NCBI RefSeq assembly: GCF_024868665.1
Contig: NC_079898.1
Location: 15,112,358 to 15,176,357 of the forward strand
Length of the DNA stretch: 64,000 nucleotides
Reading direction: 5' to 3'
DNA from: Triplophysa rosa
Taxonomy: Eukaryota > Chordata > Actinopteri > Cypriniformes > Nemacheilidae
Shown here: positions 40,201 to 60,036 of the stretch, one piece after another
Position numbering within the stretch: position 1 is the stretch's first letter
Layout: each line of letters begins with the position of its first letter
Translations under genes and position numbers: made by a program
The notes under the pieces: model-generated
Told to the model about the DNA's origin: nothing
What the model saw: only the letters and a program-made list of their open reading frames with translations
Database searches by the model: none

Positions 40201-41518
40201 CCTACAGTACATGGGTGAAGCTTTATGAACAGATTCGCAAAAAGCCATCTTGATATGCTACAAGATTATAAAATAAAAGCAGAAGTAAAACTATCACCAG
40301 CAGAAGATTGGGTGGTCTAGAGAGTAAGGCAGTAACACAATTCGTCAAAGTTGAAGTTTTAAACTGCAACGCTGCCACAACGCCATAAGGGAGCAATTCT
40401 CAAATGTGCAGTCTATTTATCTCATTGTGCCCTGACCACAATATCAAATGCACACAAAATAGAAATTGAGCTGTCTGGCTGATGCACAATACAATTCACA
40501 AAACAAACCCCTAGACGACGTGTCACTTTATAATAAAGTAAGTACGTGTGCTAAGCATTGTGACTAATAGCCTACATTTCAATAAACGTTCTTATAAAGG
40601 CAGATAAACGTGTGGCTGCACCACCCTGCTTTCAAAATATTGGTATCCCAATATTTACATACTGTCAACTGGTTATTAACCAGTCAGCTACAGATCAAAC
40701 GTTAAATATGTACATTTTCCAGATGCTTAAACACAGCTGTCGAAAGTTACCGATCAAACACAAGTACAGAGTGTAGTTTACGAACTCAAATTTAGAAGCA
40801 TTCAATAATCAGAGTTTTAACAATTGCTGTCAGAAGGTTGTATTAACTGTATTATCAATGTAGACGTATTTGTTTTAAGTTCAGGTTGGCTTGGCTATTT
40901 ATTCAGTGCATGAATGAACGAAGAAACATTTAAACCGGTTCAATCCACACAGACCGCAAAACACCTGACAACAGATCGTGTCTAAATGCATCGGCACTTC
41001 ACACACTCTCTACATTGTAACACATGCCGGCGAATCTGCTAGTTTGTAACCAGTTAACGTCTCTCCGGCTCGTAAAGGAAGCTTAACCACTCCACCAAAA
41101 TCTTTTGGGGAAAAAAGCACGACGTCTGCGTTAATCGTGAGCGTTGAATTCAGCTAAACCATACGTGGCGGTACTGTAGTCTCACAGTGAAATCACAGCA
41201 CGTAGTCGGCAGGGAGCGATAACAGTATCTTTGTGTCTAAATACATCGCTGGACACAACAGTTTGCCGAGTCTTTTCTCGACCACTCTCATGCTGCAGAT
41301 ATCGCCGTAGTGATCGTTTTGACTCATTCATCCGAAAGCTGAAAAACGATCGCGCAAAACAACTTGGATTGTTCACTGTACCCGCGCGCAACGCGAACAA
41401 ACCAGCGAACACAGAAACCTACCTTTCGACTTAGCGTTGTCCCCGAGTAGAAATAATACGCTATGCCAAGCACCCACAGCACAGCGAAACATAATAAAAT
41501 CCTAGATTTCCTGCGCAT
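7077..41518 (-). CDS. galnt2: galnt2, polypeptide N-acetylgalactosaminyltransferase 2, 5' part only (coding exons 1-3)
   Basis: This Golgi type II membrane enzyme transfers GalNAc from UDP-GalNAc to Ser/Thr and so starts mucin-type O-glycosylation. Joined coding pieces are 41518-41423, 10910-10823 and 7230-7077. They encode residues 1-112 plus two bases of codon 113. The protein starts with a short basic cytoplasmic tail (MRRKSR) and a membrane anchor at about residues 7-24. A variable stem follows, and then the family-conserved block with [23 protein letters not shown] and PDTRHDQ, which matches my memory of vertebrate GALNT2. The splice phases (0, then 1) fit exactly. The glycosyltransferase-A catalytic domain and the ricin-type lectin domain are encoded left of the window. 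Intron 1 is about 30.5 kb and is full of repeats. The gene follows urb2 on the same strand, as in human. Confidence 0.96.
8285..9240. repeat. CpG-rich block in galnt2 intron 2, probably repeat-derived
   Basis: Base composition jumps to GC- and CpG-rich at about 8285-9010 in an otherwise AT-rich intron. Stretches such as GCCACGCCCACTCACG and GAGGAGCCGGGGTGGTGGAG look like cyprinid interspersed-repeat sequence to me. I cannot define termini or a class. The open frames inside show no known domain. An intronic CpG island or alternative promoter is the other possibility. Confidence 0.35.
9241..10822. other. galnt2 intron 2, mostly featureless
   Basis: This is AT-rich intron leading to exon 2. Apart from the hAT-like fragment at 10031-10097 I see no gene, RNA or defined repeat. 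Confidence 0.55.
10031..10097. mobile_element. hAT-like terminal fragment
   Basis: The stretch around TTTCGAATTACTTTAGTAAC, then CTCGAGGAATCGTTCCAGCC and CTAA, resembles the end of the fish hAT-like MITEs that finish in ...CCAGCCCTA. I do not see the opposite end, so this is only a fragment. Confidence 0.45.
10823..10910 (-). CDS. galnt2: galnt2 coding exon 2 (stem region)
   Basis: The exon is 88 nt, between an acceptor ending CTTGGCAG and the donor GTAAGT. It starts in phase 0 and ends in phase 1. It encodes DDWSGIN through [10 protein letters not shown], equivalent to the mammalian stem stretch ending in ETLPPGK. The stem is poorly conserved except for the ETLPPG end, which is what identifies this small exon inside repeat-rich intron DNA. 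Confidence 0.93.
11858..12090. repeat. interspersed repeat rich in AAGGTTCTT / AAGAACC motifs
   Basis: The block contains AAAGGTTCTTTAAAGAACCA and several further AGGTTCTT and GAAGAACC copies in both orientations. This is a family I know from cyprinid introns. It starts with TTAAAGGTGC. The right boundary near TCTTAAGAG is uncertain. Confidence 0.6.
12870..13330. repeat. probable interspersed repeat, class unknown
   Basis: GTTAGCATTTTAGCACTTCC near 12878 is partly mirrored by GTTAGCCTTTTACTTCTGGC near 13303. The sequence between reads like repeat DNA with poly(A) runs. Boundaries and class are not defined. Confidence 0.35.
14661..15803 (-). mobile_element. 5'-truncated L2/Rex-like LINE with open reverse transcriptase frame
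   Basis: The minus strand reads [14 protein letters not shown], then [11 protein letters not shown] (the RT catalytic YADD), then [39 protein letters not shown] and HWLPI, which is the usual order for L2/CR1-group elements. The frame stays open to a stop at 14864-14866, over 300 residues. The endonuclease and the front of the RT are missing. The 3' tail (ACATTTAGTCATTTAGCAGA, then CGCTTTTATACAAAGCGACT) is the tail shared by fish L2 LINEs and their SINEs. The upstream codons to 15829 are host sequence. Confidence 0.9.
14829..14842. repeat. (TA)n microsatellite
   Basis: A short uninterrupted TA run lies in the 3' region of the LINE. Confidence 0.8.
15956..16094. mobile_element. palindromic MITE, about 139 bp
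   Basis: The element begins TGTTGAAAAACCAGCAAATG and ends in the near-complement, with TGCTGTTTTTTTCAACA at the right. Inner arms share GGTATGTTTTGATGCTGGTT and its complement, so about 60 bp on each side pairs. It has no coding capacity. Confidence 0.8.
16240..16589 (-). mobile_element. candidate solo LTR (minus orientation)
   Basis: The 350-bp block has ends TGTTACG and CGTGACA, an imperfect TG...CA inverted pair typical of LTRs. On the minus strand a TATA-like TTATATAA at about 16437-16444 is followed about 150 bp later by AATAAA at about 16287-16282, the U3-R order expected. I see no matching 4-6 bp target duplication and no internal retroelement sequence, so this is tentative. Confidence 0.4.
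16874..16921. repeat. short tandem repeat, 14-15 bp unit, about 3 copies
   Basis: TGTGTGACTGAGCG and close variants recur head-to-tail about three times. Confidence 0.7.
19330..19385. repeat. L2/SINE 3'-tail fragment
   Basis: CGATTTGGATGAAAAGCATC and TGCTAAATG resemble the complement of the tail seen at 14661-14715. It is a degraded fragment. Confidence 0.5.
20477..20759. mobile_element. TTAA-flanked foldback MITE, family with AGTTCACCC ends
   Basis: The element is flanked by TTAA at both sides. It contains TCATTATTTACTCACCCTCA, CATTTCAAACCTGTATGACT and AACACAAAAGAAGATATTTT on the left, and their complements on the right (AGGTTTGAAATGACATGAGG, GTGAGTAAATGATGACAG). This is one of several copies of a common cyprinid family in this window. 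Confidence 0.85.
22364..23087. mobile_element. AGTTCACC-family MITE split by GC-rich insertion(s)
   Basis: The left arm (CAGTTCACC, then AAAATTCTGTCATCGTTTAC) stops at about 22410. The right arm (CGAGTAAATGATGACGGAAT, then GGGTGAACTGTCCCTTTAA) resumes at about 22980. Between them lie about 570 bp of CpG-rich DNA. These include TGGGTTCACACCAAACAAGA and a repeat with CAGGGGCGGACTGAC and CAGGGGCGGTCCGGCCATCT, both of which I recognise as other cyprinid repeats. So at least two further insertions are nested here. Confidence 0.65.
22761..22812. repeat. 22-bp tandem duplication
   Basis: ACGGCCGTCACAACGACGGC plus CT occurs twice in perfect tandem, followed by the start of a third copy. Each unit is itself partly palindromic (GGCCGTC...GACGGCC). 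Confidence 0.9.
26338..26711 (+). mobile_element. TTAA-flanked repeat, plus orientation (same family as 1-258)
   Basis: The element starts TTAAAGGTCCAGTGTG and ends CACATTGGTCTTAA, giving a TTAA at each side and imperfect inverted ends. The body contains GAGGTGTATAAAGACCTTAC and GCTAGATGGCGCTAAAATCT, known to me from many cyprinid copies. It is non-coding. Confidence 0.7.
28390..28795. mobile_element. TTAA-flanked foldback MITE, AGTTCACCC family
   Basis: TTAA flanks both ends. The left arm has ATTCACCCAAAAATGAAAAT, then TCTGTCATCATTTACTCACC. The right arm has the complement ending GTTTGGGTGAACTAGCTCTT. The middle contains a second inverted pair around TAGCAATTTTCAGTTCTGGG and its complement. 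It is related to the copy at 45075-45509. Confidence 0.85.
29130..29698. mobile_element. TTAA-flanked MITE, AGTTCAC family, interrupted by a hAT-like insertion
   Basis: The left arm starts TTAAAAGGAAAGTTCACTC with CGCTTCAAACCTGTATGACT. The right end is GATGAACTGTCTCTTTAA. An AT-rich block at about 29419-29678 interrupts the right arm. Confidence 0.75.
29419..29678. mobile_element. nested hAT-like MITE inside 29130-29698
   Basis: The ends are AGGGCTGCA and TGCAGCCCTA. The flanking host sequence reads GATGACCC on the left and GATGAACT on the right, a plausible decayed 8-bp duplication as hAT elements make. The interior is almost pure AT. Confidence 0.6.
30015..30060. repeat. fragment of a common fish repeat
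   Basis: CAGAATCAGAATCAGAATTT followed by GCTTTATTGGCCAAGTGT is a motif I know from many fish genomes. Only this core is recognisable here. Confidence 0.55.
30140..30538 (-). other. unrecognised open reading frame with a membrane-like segment
   Basis: This 132-codon frame lies on the galnt2 strand inside intron 1, in DNA somewhat GC-richer than its surroundings. It contains one clear hydrophobic stretch ([20 protein letters not shown]). I do not recognise the family, and no splice partner, promoter or conserved motif is evident. It may be chance, a gene remnant or repeat-derived. Confidence 0.15.
32495..32703. repeat. MITE-like repeat with CACTGTAAAAAA ends
   Basis: The block begins GCACTGTAAAAAAATAA and ends TTTTTTTCAGTGTG, an imperfect inverted pair. 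The interior is poly(A/T)-rich with TTTTACTTAAGTTTTGCACA. This terminal pattern is common in cyprinid introns. Confidence 0.6.
33939..34746. mobile_element. non-autonomous hAT-like element
   Basis: The ends are TAGGGCTGGGAG and ATTCCCACCCCTA. The flanks GTGTATTG and GTACATTG agree at 6 of 8 positions, a decayed 8-bp duplication typical of hAT. Subterminal GATTCGAATCGATTC and AATCGATTCTAAATCGAATC are mirrored. The interior has no transposase. Confidence 0.7.
35918..37361. mobile_element. TTAA-type DNA transposon (Kolobok/T2-like) with a THAP exon, nested in a hAT-like MITE
   Basis: The left end TTAAAGGGGTCATATG pairs with CATATGACCTCTTCAA on the right. The right TTAA has become TCAA. A shorter relative at 57200-57752 lacks the middle but shares both ends, which confirms the boundaries. 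The element carries a THAP exon (36208-36479) on the plus strand. Kolobok transposons combine TTAA duplications with THAP domains, so this is the best class. No catalytic transposase exon is recognisable. Confidence 0.8.
36208..36479 (+). pseudogene. THAP zinc-finger exon of a DNA transposon, frameshifted
   Basis: The exon encodes a C2CH THAP-type DNA-binding domain: [18 protein letters not shown], then [13 protein letters not shown], then the [10 protein letters not shown] core, then the conserved GAIPTI end. The natural start looks like the ATG at 36208 (MSRRRCVF), but a one-base shift lies between the first and second zinc cysteines, so that start and the rest of the domain are in different frames. 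The exon ends at a strong donor (GTAAGTAT, starting 36482 or close by), so more exons once followed. It is inside the element 35918-37361. Confidence 0.7.
37842..38208. other. overlapping open frames, no support for a gene
   Basis: Frames of 114 codons (plus) and 68 codons (minus) overlap here. Neither shows a domain, compositional bias or splice context that I recognise. Confidence 0.1.
41423..41518 (-). CDS. galnt2: galnt2 coding exon 1 (signal anchor)
   Basis: The exon has 32 codons, from the ATG at 41518-41516 to AAG followed by the donor GTAGGTTT (phase 0). It encodes MRRKSR, a hydrophobic anchor ([18 protein letters not shown]) and the beginning of the luminal stem. This start is chosen because the tail and anchor agree almost residue for residue with vertebrate GALNT2. 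Reading on past the donor gives an unrelated tail, so the exon stops there. Confidence 0.95.
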
Positions 41519-41765
41519 TGCTGTGATTTCGGATGGGATAATACAGTGGGTGACTGGGAGATTCGTGCCGCGTCCACGTTCAGCGTCTCGCCGTGCCTAC
41601 AGCGCTCTACTGACGAAGGGCTTAAGCAGCGGCGGTGGTTGGACAGAAGAAGAAGCAGGAAACAGCCAGCATCACCGGGTTAGAGGGGAAAGGGTAACCG
41701 ACTTTAATCCAATCACGCTCCGCAGAGACGCGGGCGGAGGGGATGGGGGTGGGGCCGTTTAGCCT
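41519..41765 (-). promoter_or_regulatory. galnt2: probable galnt2 promoter and 5' UTR, CpG-rich
   Basis: The DNA just upstream of the galnt2 start is markedly richer in GC and CpG than its surroundings. It has a G-rich GC-box-like run at about 41734-41757 and an inverted CCAAT at about 41709. I see no convincing TATA box. This fits a CpG-island housekeeping promoter. The transcription start cannot be placed from sequence alone. Confidence 0.55.
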
Positions 41766-42016
41766 GTACCTCGAGTCGAGATGTACTGAGGGGGAATTGT
41801 TTGGGGAACTGTAGATGTTTGGAAAATATATTACATATATTTTGCACGAGGGCGTTTTATGATCACATGAAATATTATTATGCTCTTTCTCAAAACAGTT
41901 CTTGAAACCAAGAGGAATCTGCAAACTAATTATTAGTTTTCATACTGAAGGAATGCGTAATATTTGTGTGACGTATTAGTATTTAGTTAAATGAAATACT
42001 AATTTAGTTCAATTTA

Positions 42017-42036
42017 ATTAGTTAGTTAGTTAGTTA
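42017..42036. repeat. (AGTT)n microsatellite
   Basis: About four to five perfect AGTT units. Confidence 0.8.
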
Positions 42037-42044
42037 CTTCAGGT

Positions 42045-42265
42045 TATCTGAAGACCAGTACATCACGTCGCTACAACGTTATCCATGGGATTAATTCACG
42101 ACGTTATTTGTGGACGTGGCTATAGGACGTTTCTGGAACATACGCAACAATTTTAAGAAACGTAACGTTGCAAAGACGTCCTCAGAACGTGGTCACAAAG
42201 TAATGTCACGGTGACCAAATGAAGACGAACTGGCGACGTCGTCAGAACGTACTGTGTTAGCTGGG
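42045..42265. repeat. ACGT-rich interspersed repeat
   Basis: ACGT, AACGTT and GACGTC occur repeatedly (for example ACAACGTT, GGACGTTTCTGGAAC, AAGACGTC, CAGAACGTACTGTGTTAGCT). The density is far above that of the surrounding DNA. It resembles a repeat known to me from cyprinid genomes, but the boundaries are only approximate. Confidence 0.5.
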
Positions 42266-45074
42266 AATGCAACCATACATGTAGCCTATGTTTAACAATT
42301 GTCTTGCACTTCTCTGTGTGGTACTGTGGTTATGACGTGTTTATTGCTTAAAGGTGCAAAATCCTTCTTGCATTGCTTGCCGTGTTATACCCTGATGTTT
42401 GATGTCAGCTGGAATCCTGGTTTAGTTTAAATATTTGAAGAGACATTGGGAGATTTCAGGGTAACTACAGTCGTCGCTGCAATAGATTATTCACTCATTC
42501 ACTTATTCATCAAAACAGTGGGCTTCTGTAAAAACCTGTCAAAAATAGCTGTGTTATGAAAAAATACTTTAAATTACCAGCAGCTTGCTGTCATGAATAA
42601 TGTAAGACGTAGTTGGAAGAACTAGCGTCTTTGATTTTAAAGATCCCATTCAAATTTGACTTGGAATCAAAGTTAAATAAAAGAAGAGTTCATTTGGAAA
42701 CGCCGCTGCACTTCCAAGGATTCATTTAAATGACCAACTTTTCATATGGGGACAAGCACAGCAGACAGAACACTGATGTACATTCAGTGTTACAGATTTG
42801 AGCTGGCCATTGTGTGCCAAGACTCAGGAAAAAAAGAAACACTACAAAAATTGCCATTGAAACACAGAGATTAGGGCTGTCTAAAAAGCTACAGAGTGAA
42901 ATACTGTAAACATACAGTAGTGACTTAAAAAGTGTTGTACAAATTTGAACAATTTACATGTTTGTTTTGTTTGATATACTTGTATAAAAAGTTGTGTAGT
43001 TGTGTGAACTGAAGCTCAGCTTTGATAAGAATTTAAGGAAGCTTGGCTAAAAATGACACACAACACATGTGCAAACTAAGCAAAGACTGCTGTAGTCAAA
43101 AACAAGAAAGGGTTTAAAAAATATTGATAACTGACTTTTAGTCAATTTATATTTTATGTCGGCAACATTTTTGTTTTTCTATGCTTCTCTGTATATTAAA
43201 ATGAAACTTTTATTAGCAGTATATCTATTTTTAATAGCCTAGTTCTTACAACAAATGACCAATATAGTCATGCCTGTCTTTTTTTCAAGATATATCCACC
43301 AGTCTTCCCTTATAAAACTTCCATTTCTTCAGTATTTTGCCACGCTTCTCAGGGAAACGAGCTTAGTTTGAAACCGAATGCAATGGTTTTACATTTAACA
43401 TCAGTAAGCATTATTCTACAGTCAAAACGACAAGACCAAGGCCTCAAGCATTTACTCACACATCACATTGTTATCTACCTGCTAATAAACTTCTTTTCAC
43501 CATGGGATCAGTTGACCTGCAATGGTAGCTCAGCTCGGCTTGGAGAATGCATGTCATTTCCTTATGTTCTTCATTTATTGTATAAGGTCTGTAAAGCTTT
43601 ATTGTTCCCACGCCCCTTCAGTTCATCCTCGTGCCTAATGTATAATTGAAAGGTCTTCCTTTAATCACCATGACCCTATAACACTATACAGGTGGCAGAA
43701 CAAGAAGGAAAGGTGAGGCAAGAAATGTCTGTAGCTCTGCCAAAGTCTTGAAACTGGCATATTTAAGCAGGGAGGAAGTTGTTACAGTTCTTATGCATTT
43801 AGGTTGTCTCAGTTTTTTAATCCCAGACTTGATGATGGTGAGATCAGATCTCGTATGTGTGGGCCTTCTTCTGTTCACATAACTTTATTATAAATGAATC
43901 CCAAAGAATGTTGGGAAATATTGATGTTTCCTACCGATACATTAAAGCATCTAGTCAACAAAAGACATATGCACAGTACTGTAAATATTTTTTCTTTTCA
44001 TGTGGTCAGGAAAAAGCACATACAGACAATAATTCTAAACCCATGAGTAAAACCCCCAGTAGACATTAAATTGTATACAATAGTCGTCTAGTAGCTGTGA
44101 TGTTGACTGTCATGTGAGTAAGATCAGGAAAGTGTCTGCATGACTAACCGTGCAGGAAAATCCTACTTTTTAGCAAAAGTTTCATGATTAATACCAGTAA
44201 ACAGTGAGTGATTATCTTCTAACTGTAAAAAATAAACATGATGAAAAACTAAGAATAAGATAAGCTTAAGAGAGAGAACTGTAAAACTTTCAGGAAATTT
44301 ATGGAAACTAAAAATCACTAGTGGCTATAATAAGTCAACGTGTTTTTATGAAAGCTCCATCTCCATAGGGAAATAACAGCATTCTCAAAACTAGCTACGA
44401 TACTTTTAAAAACAAAGTCAGCAGGGACCCTTAAACTTGATTAAAAACAAAAACAATTACATTTTGTCTGAATCTGAATCCAAATCATTTCTTGACATTG
44501 TTAAACGGTGCAGGTTTTGAAACACGTCAAGAGCAAGTCAACCTCGCATATGCAGCCAGATGGTTATTTTCACACTAAACCAAAAGCCATGCTTTTGCTT
44601 TTTTGCAATAACACTGGAGCTCTATTATAAACACACATGACACGTTATTATAACATTTGAAGAATGCACTATTCTAATTGTCTCCCAAACAAATCAGAGA
44701 ACAATCCTTGTGCTGTGCGGAAAAACAGGACTGATCCAGCTTTTATTAGTGACCTGTCTGTATAAATTATCATGCATCTAAAAACTACTAGCAATTTTTG
44801 CTTTGAGCAAGAGCATGTTTGGCTTAATTTGGTGCTTGGCTGTCTCTCAGGCTCCTCGTGTAAGCATTCACTAGGGCTAATGATCTGAATCTGTTATTCT
44901 ACACACTTGGCTCTCAGCCACTGGTCTGAGCATCATTGCCAGTTTCTGTGAGCCGACTGACACATTTCTTTCTCTGTTCTTTGCTACCTTTTTGCATTCC
45001 TGCAGACCTGAGAAAGTTGAGGAACCTCCATACAGACATCCAATCCATCCATATGTGCAAAAAAGCATACATCA

Positions 45075-45509
45075 ACGAAAGGGATACTTCACCCAAAAAT
45101 GAAAATTCTGTCATCATTTACTCACCTTGGAGTTGTTCCAAATCTGTATAAATTTCATTGTTCTGATGAACACAGAGAAACATATTTGGAAGAATGCTTA
45201 TAACCAGACATATTTTGCCCCCCCCACTGACTCCCATAGTGGGAAAAATGACTTTAAAATTTGTTTTGTTCTGTTGAACAGACGACATTTAGAAGAATGT
45301 AGGACAGCAAACACTTCTGGGGCACTTTTGACTACTATTGTATTTTTTCCTACTATGGTAGTCAATGGGGGGCAAAATCTGGTTATAAGCATTCTTCCAA
45401 ATATATTTCTGTGTTCACCAGAACAAAGAAATTTATACAGATTTGGAACAACTCAAAGGTGAGTGAATGATGACAGAATTTTCATTTTTGGGTGAAGTAT
45501 CTCTTGAAG
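45075..45509. mobile_element. long foldback MITE (about 430 bp), AGTTCACCC family
   Basis: The left arm runs AAAGGGATACTTCACCC, CATCATTTACTCACCTTGGA, TTGTTCCAAATCTGTATAAA and TTTGGAAGAATGCTTATAAC. The right arm repeats the complement in reverse order down to GGGTGAAGTATCTCTT. Arms of roughly 190 bp pair almost end to end, and there is also an inner pair around CTATGGTAGTCAATGGGGGG. It has no coding function. Confidence 0.85.
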
Positions 45510-46492
45510 GCTTTAGGGTTTTGCAACATCCTTCCTTCTTTCACTAATTGGAAGTGGGTGGTACAGCTAGACTTCCTGCATTGTCCAAGTGCCAACGGAC
45601 AACTTCAGCTCCCCAAATGACTACTTTCCCCTTCTTTAACAGCTTTGTCAGCAGCTTGCCTAAAGTGGCGCACACCGATTCTACAAGCTCCAGAGCCCAG
45701 TGCCACAAATACTAAGATCCTGTTCTTTGATTCCTCTATTGCCTGTAACAACATCCCACCGCTTAGCCCTGTGGGCGAACGCCTCCACTTCAAGACTGTG
45801 CGTCTCGATGGTAATGAGCAATGTTTGGGCACAGTGAAGGTTGAACCACCTGCAGCAGAACACCTAGAAGACGAAGGAGACTTGTCATCGGCCCGGAAGA
45901 GAATATGCAGATGGAGCACCCTGAGAAGTTCCACACTGGGCACAGCTGCGTAGCCGGCAAACTTAGTTTTCCTCTTCTTCTTTCTGAGGAGCCTCTGGTG
46001 CATGTGTAGGAATCATCATCTCCACCTGTTTATTCCTTTATGATGTTCTACAAACTGCTACTGGGGACTTCCTCTCCTACATAACGTGACTGCTTTGACA
46101 ATTAAGACAAATACAATTCTCCCTCACTGAGCCAACAGCAACGCATCTGCATTTTAAAAAATATACACTGAACACAATTTGAAGGTTTTGCATCTAAATT
46201 CAGTACCATGCTGTTGTAGAATGCAGAACAGCTAAATAGGCTGATGCACAGAAGAGCACTTTTTGAGTGATGGCTCTATAAATGTTTAACATCGTTTTAC
46301 AATACAGGTCTGTTGGGGTAGATTTTTAATAGGTTATTTGTCATCCAGGCAACACTTTTACAGTACACTAATTTTATAGAGTCCACCTGGAGCAACCTGA
46401 GGTTAATTGGCTTGCACAGATGCACAACTATGAGAAGAGATTACACAAACTACAGCTGATGAGAGACACTAGCTGTGACCATCCCCCGGAGG

Positions 46493-46955
46493 TCGCATTC
46501 GAAGGCTGCAAACATGTCATTGCAGAAAAGCAAATAGGACACTCCGAATGCGACTTTCTTTCACAGGAATTCTGATGCATGAGGTGTATCCTTCATTGCT
46601 AGAGATAACTCACAATTCTTTGCATTGCCAAGAACCAACGTAAATTATTTGAATAAACTGCAGCAGCTGGGCATTCAATCAAATATGTGGTGTTTAAATG
46701 TGAACAGTTTACTTATTTATTCTATTTCCTCAGTAGTCAGATGTGGTCAATTAGGATTAAAAGTGTTTCATCATTTTAAACATTTAAAACAGTAAGGATT
46801 TTTTTCATTGTTTAGAAACTGACCAACTTATTTTCTTCAAACCATGTCAAAATCATTTTTATTAATGTCATATAAAGGATGTCTCATTTAATTCTAGGTT
46901 GAGCATCCTTCAGAGGACTCGAGGACGCATGCAGCCTTTCGAAACAAGACACAGC
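46493..46955. repeat. possible MITE with GCATTCGAAGGCTGCA ends
   Basis: GTCGCATTCGAAGGCTGCAA at the left is partly matched in complement by GCATGCAGCCTTTCGAA at the right. The terminal match is imperfect and no target duplication is clear. Confidence 0.35.
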
Positions 46956-47032
46956 TACTGTTTCTAGATCTAAGCAGGTCAATTCAGATCTTTAACCATT
47001 AAGCTGACAAGATATACAAGTAAATATAAGCT

Positions 47033-47038
47033 TTTAAT
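47033..47038 (-). other. urb2: candidate urb2 polyadenylation signal
   Basis: An ATTAAA hexamer on the minus strand lies about 320 nt past the urb2 stop codon. It is the best poly(A) signal I see nearby. A single hexamer in AT-rich DNA is weak evidence. Confidence 0.3.
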
Positions 47039-47357
47039 TACAAGCAAACAACAAACAATCTACAAAGTAGATTGGTTTACAGCACTGTCAGACAAAATCT
47101 TACTGTGTTAACACAAAAAACGGTGAATGCACTTGAATGTCTGTCCAAGATATAAAATGCAATATTGCCATAAATAACTTCCTAATTTGTCAAGAACAAA
47201 AAAAAAAAAGCAAATGATCCCAACAAAAAAAATCTTATTTTTCCTCATTTATAACATTTGTTGAGATTTTTTAAACATTTGCCTGTAAAAGAATAACAAA
47301 GATTTCCACATGACTGAATACAGTCAGTTTACACTGAGGAGACTGGGAATTGTACAA

Positions 47358-58482
<11,125 letters not shown>

Positions 58483-58489
58483 CTACTGT

Positions 58490-60036
58490 CTAAAAAGAAA
58501 ACAAACACAGGTTATCTTACTTTGTTCATAAAAAACACTGTTGACACCGTCTTGACTAATGTATGAAATTATGAAAATCTGAACAGAGGGGAATTGGCCA
58601 CTAGATGGCCGCTCATCATAAACAACCTACTTGCCATGCAGCACATTACATGAATATCAAACATACAAAAAGTGTAAATGAAAAAGTAGATCTGCAGGTT
58701 TACACTGCAGTGACAGTCCACTTTCAACAGAAAGAAATTGGGGGCTGTAATTAAATATATCAAAGCAGCCTATTAAAATGAACAACGAGACTCTAACTTT
58801 ACAGAACAAGGTAATCTGCAACAACTACAGTTACTGTGATGCTCAGTGCAAGTCTGACATGAAGACTCCATGATATCTCTAAGTGAGATAATTTTAAACA
58901 ATCTAGCTAACACGCGTGACATCAGCTAAGTTAAAGTTACCGAGTTTCACAGGACACAAACATCAGAAAGCACGCTACGACCTTATTAAATAAAACACAC
59001 AGTATGATATTATGAAACAAAATACGCATATATTTGACAGAATCCGAATAACTTGCATTTTTCTTACATTTTCATCACACACGTGCTGTAGCTGCGCCGG
59101 AGAGAGACCTCGGCTGTCGGCTCTAACCTCCACACTTTAACCCTAGACAGTAATAATCGAAAAAGAGCAACAAGCGGCTCTTGAGGAAGTAATGTGAAAT
59201 GATTTCTTATAACGAGTATTTTGTGTATATATATATATATATATATATTTCATTTTGTAGAGATAGGCAAGCAATATGTTCTGTAGGCCTATGTTAAATC
59301 TCTAACACGTAGATTTTATAAGTAAGATATAAGGTATAGCTATTTAAGACTCAGCAGTTAGCATTTAAACTGTACATTCTTTCAAGCCGGATTTGATATA
59401 CACATAATAACACCACTGTGTCTACCATAAGTAAATTAACAGATAAATGAATTATCATCCACTCGGATGACGACCGAATGGTCAAAAGTGTAGTAAACAC
59501 AAACTGATGCTCTTCGATCGATAAAACTTGTTTGACTGATCGGGTCTGGGGTGACTCTCGTAAGAGTCATCATGCAACAGCGCTTCGCTTCCTCGAAAGT
59601 CACGGAATCACCGGGTCACAATTTAATTGTACTTTTTAAAACACTCAATGATTGTGTACTGAGGGTCCTTTAACTTCAATGGAAAAATCCTTCACGTCAA
59701 CAGAGAGCGTCATGTTTTGGTGACAGGGCGCTGCCGAGGACTGCGCTGGGCGTGTGTGAAGATAACAGGGCTGGATATGAAAACTGTCATGAACAGATAA
59801 TGTTCACTAACCGTCGAGCCCGACCTACAACAGGCCAGTTTTACTGAAGAGATCACATCTTTGATACTTTCATCTAGTAACTCCTCAAACTCTAGTTCGT
59901 TTATATAGCAACACTGTTGGTGTTGGATTCATGAACTGTTTGACTTTATACTGTCAGTGTCGACCGATGAAGATTAGGTGAGGACTAAGCTCGAAAACTT
60001 TATGGTCGTCTCTTGTGTTTTTTAATATATGGGACA
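58490..60036. promoter_or_regulatory. head-to-head intergenic region between urb2 and abcb10, probable divergent promoters
   Basis: This stretch separates the urb2 and abcb10 start codons and has no coding exon. CpG-richer DNA at about 59080-59150 probably holds the urb2 promoter. On the minus strand a candidate 5' UTR exon ends at 59068 with a GTAAGA donor. If spliced to 58489 it would contain a four-codon upstream ORF. A second GC-richer patch at about 59690-59830 precedes abcb10. A (TA)n run sits at about 59224-59249. Confidence 0.5.
59224..59249. repeat. (TA)n microsatellite
   Basis: An uninterrupted TA run in the urb2-abcb10 intergenic region. Confidence 0.85.

Larger units (their letters stand above)
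10911..41422. other. galnt2: galnt2 intron 1 (30.5 kb), non-coding, repeat-rich
   Basis: This is a single large intron. The recognised repeats inside it are listed separately. The parts between them (for example 16600-20470, 23090-26330, 30540-32490, 37460-41160) are AT-rich and show no exon, RNA gene or repeat that I can support. Enhancers may hide here, but finding them would need comparison with other fish. Confidence 0.7.
41766..47357. other. intergenic DNA between galnt2 promoter and urb2 3' end
   Basis: No gene is recognised. Listed repeats lie at 42017-42036, 42045-42265, 45075-45509 and 46493-46955. A somewhat GC-rich stretch at 45600-46005 is open on both strands (up to 132 codons), but I recognise no protein. 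A retrocopy remnant is possible. Confidence 0.55.

Noticed and set aside
41324..41422. Extension of galnt2 exon 1 past 41423
   Set aside because: The frame stays open but the residues are unrelated to GALNT2, and a good GT donor with phase matching exon 2 lies at 41422.
60013..60036. Longer abcb10 start at 60013
   Set aside because: The codon there is TTG. The first in-frame ATG is at 60037 and begins a good mitochondrial leader.
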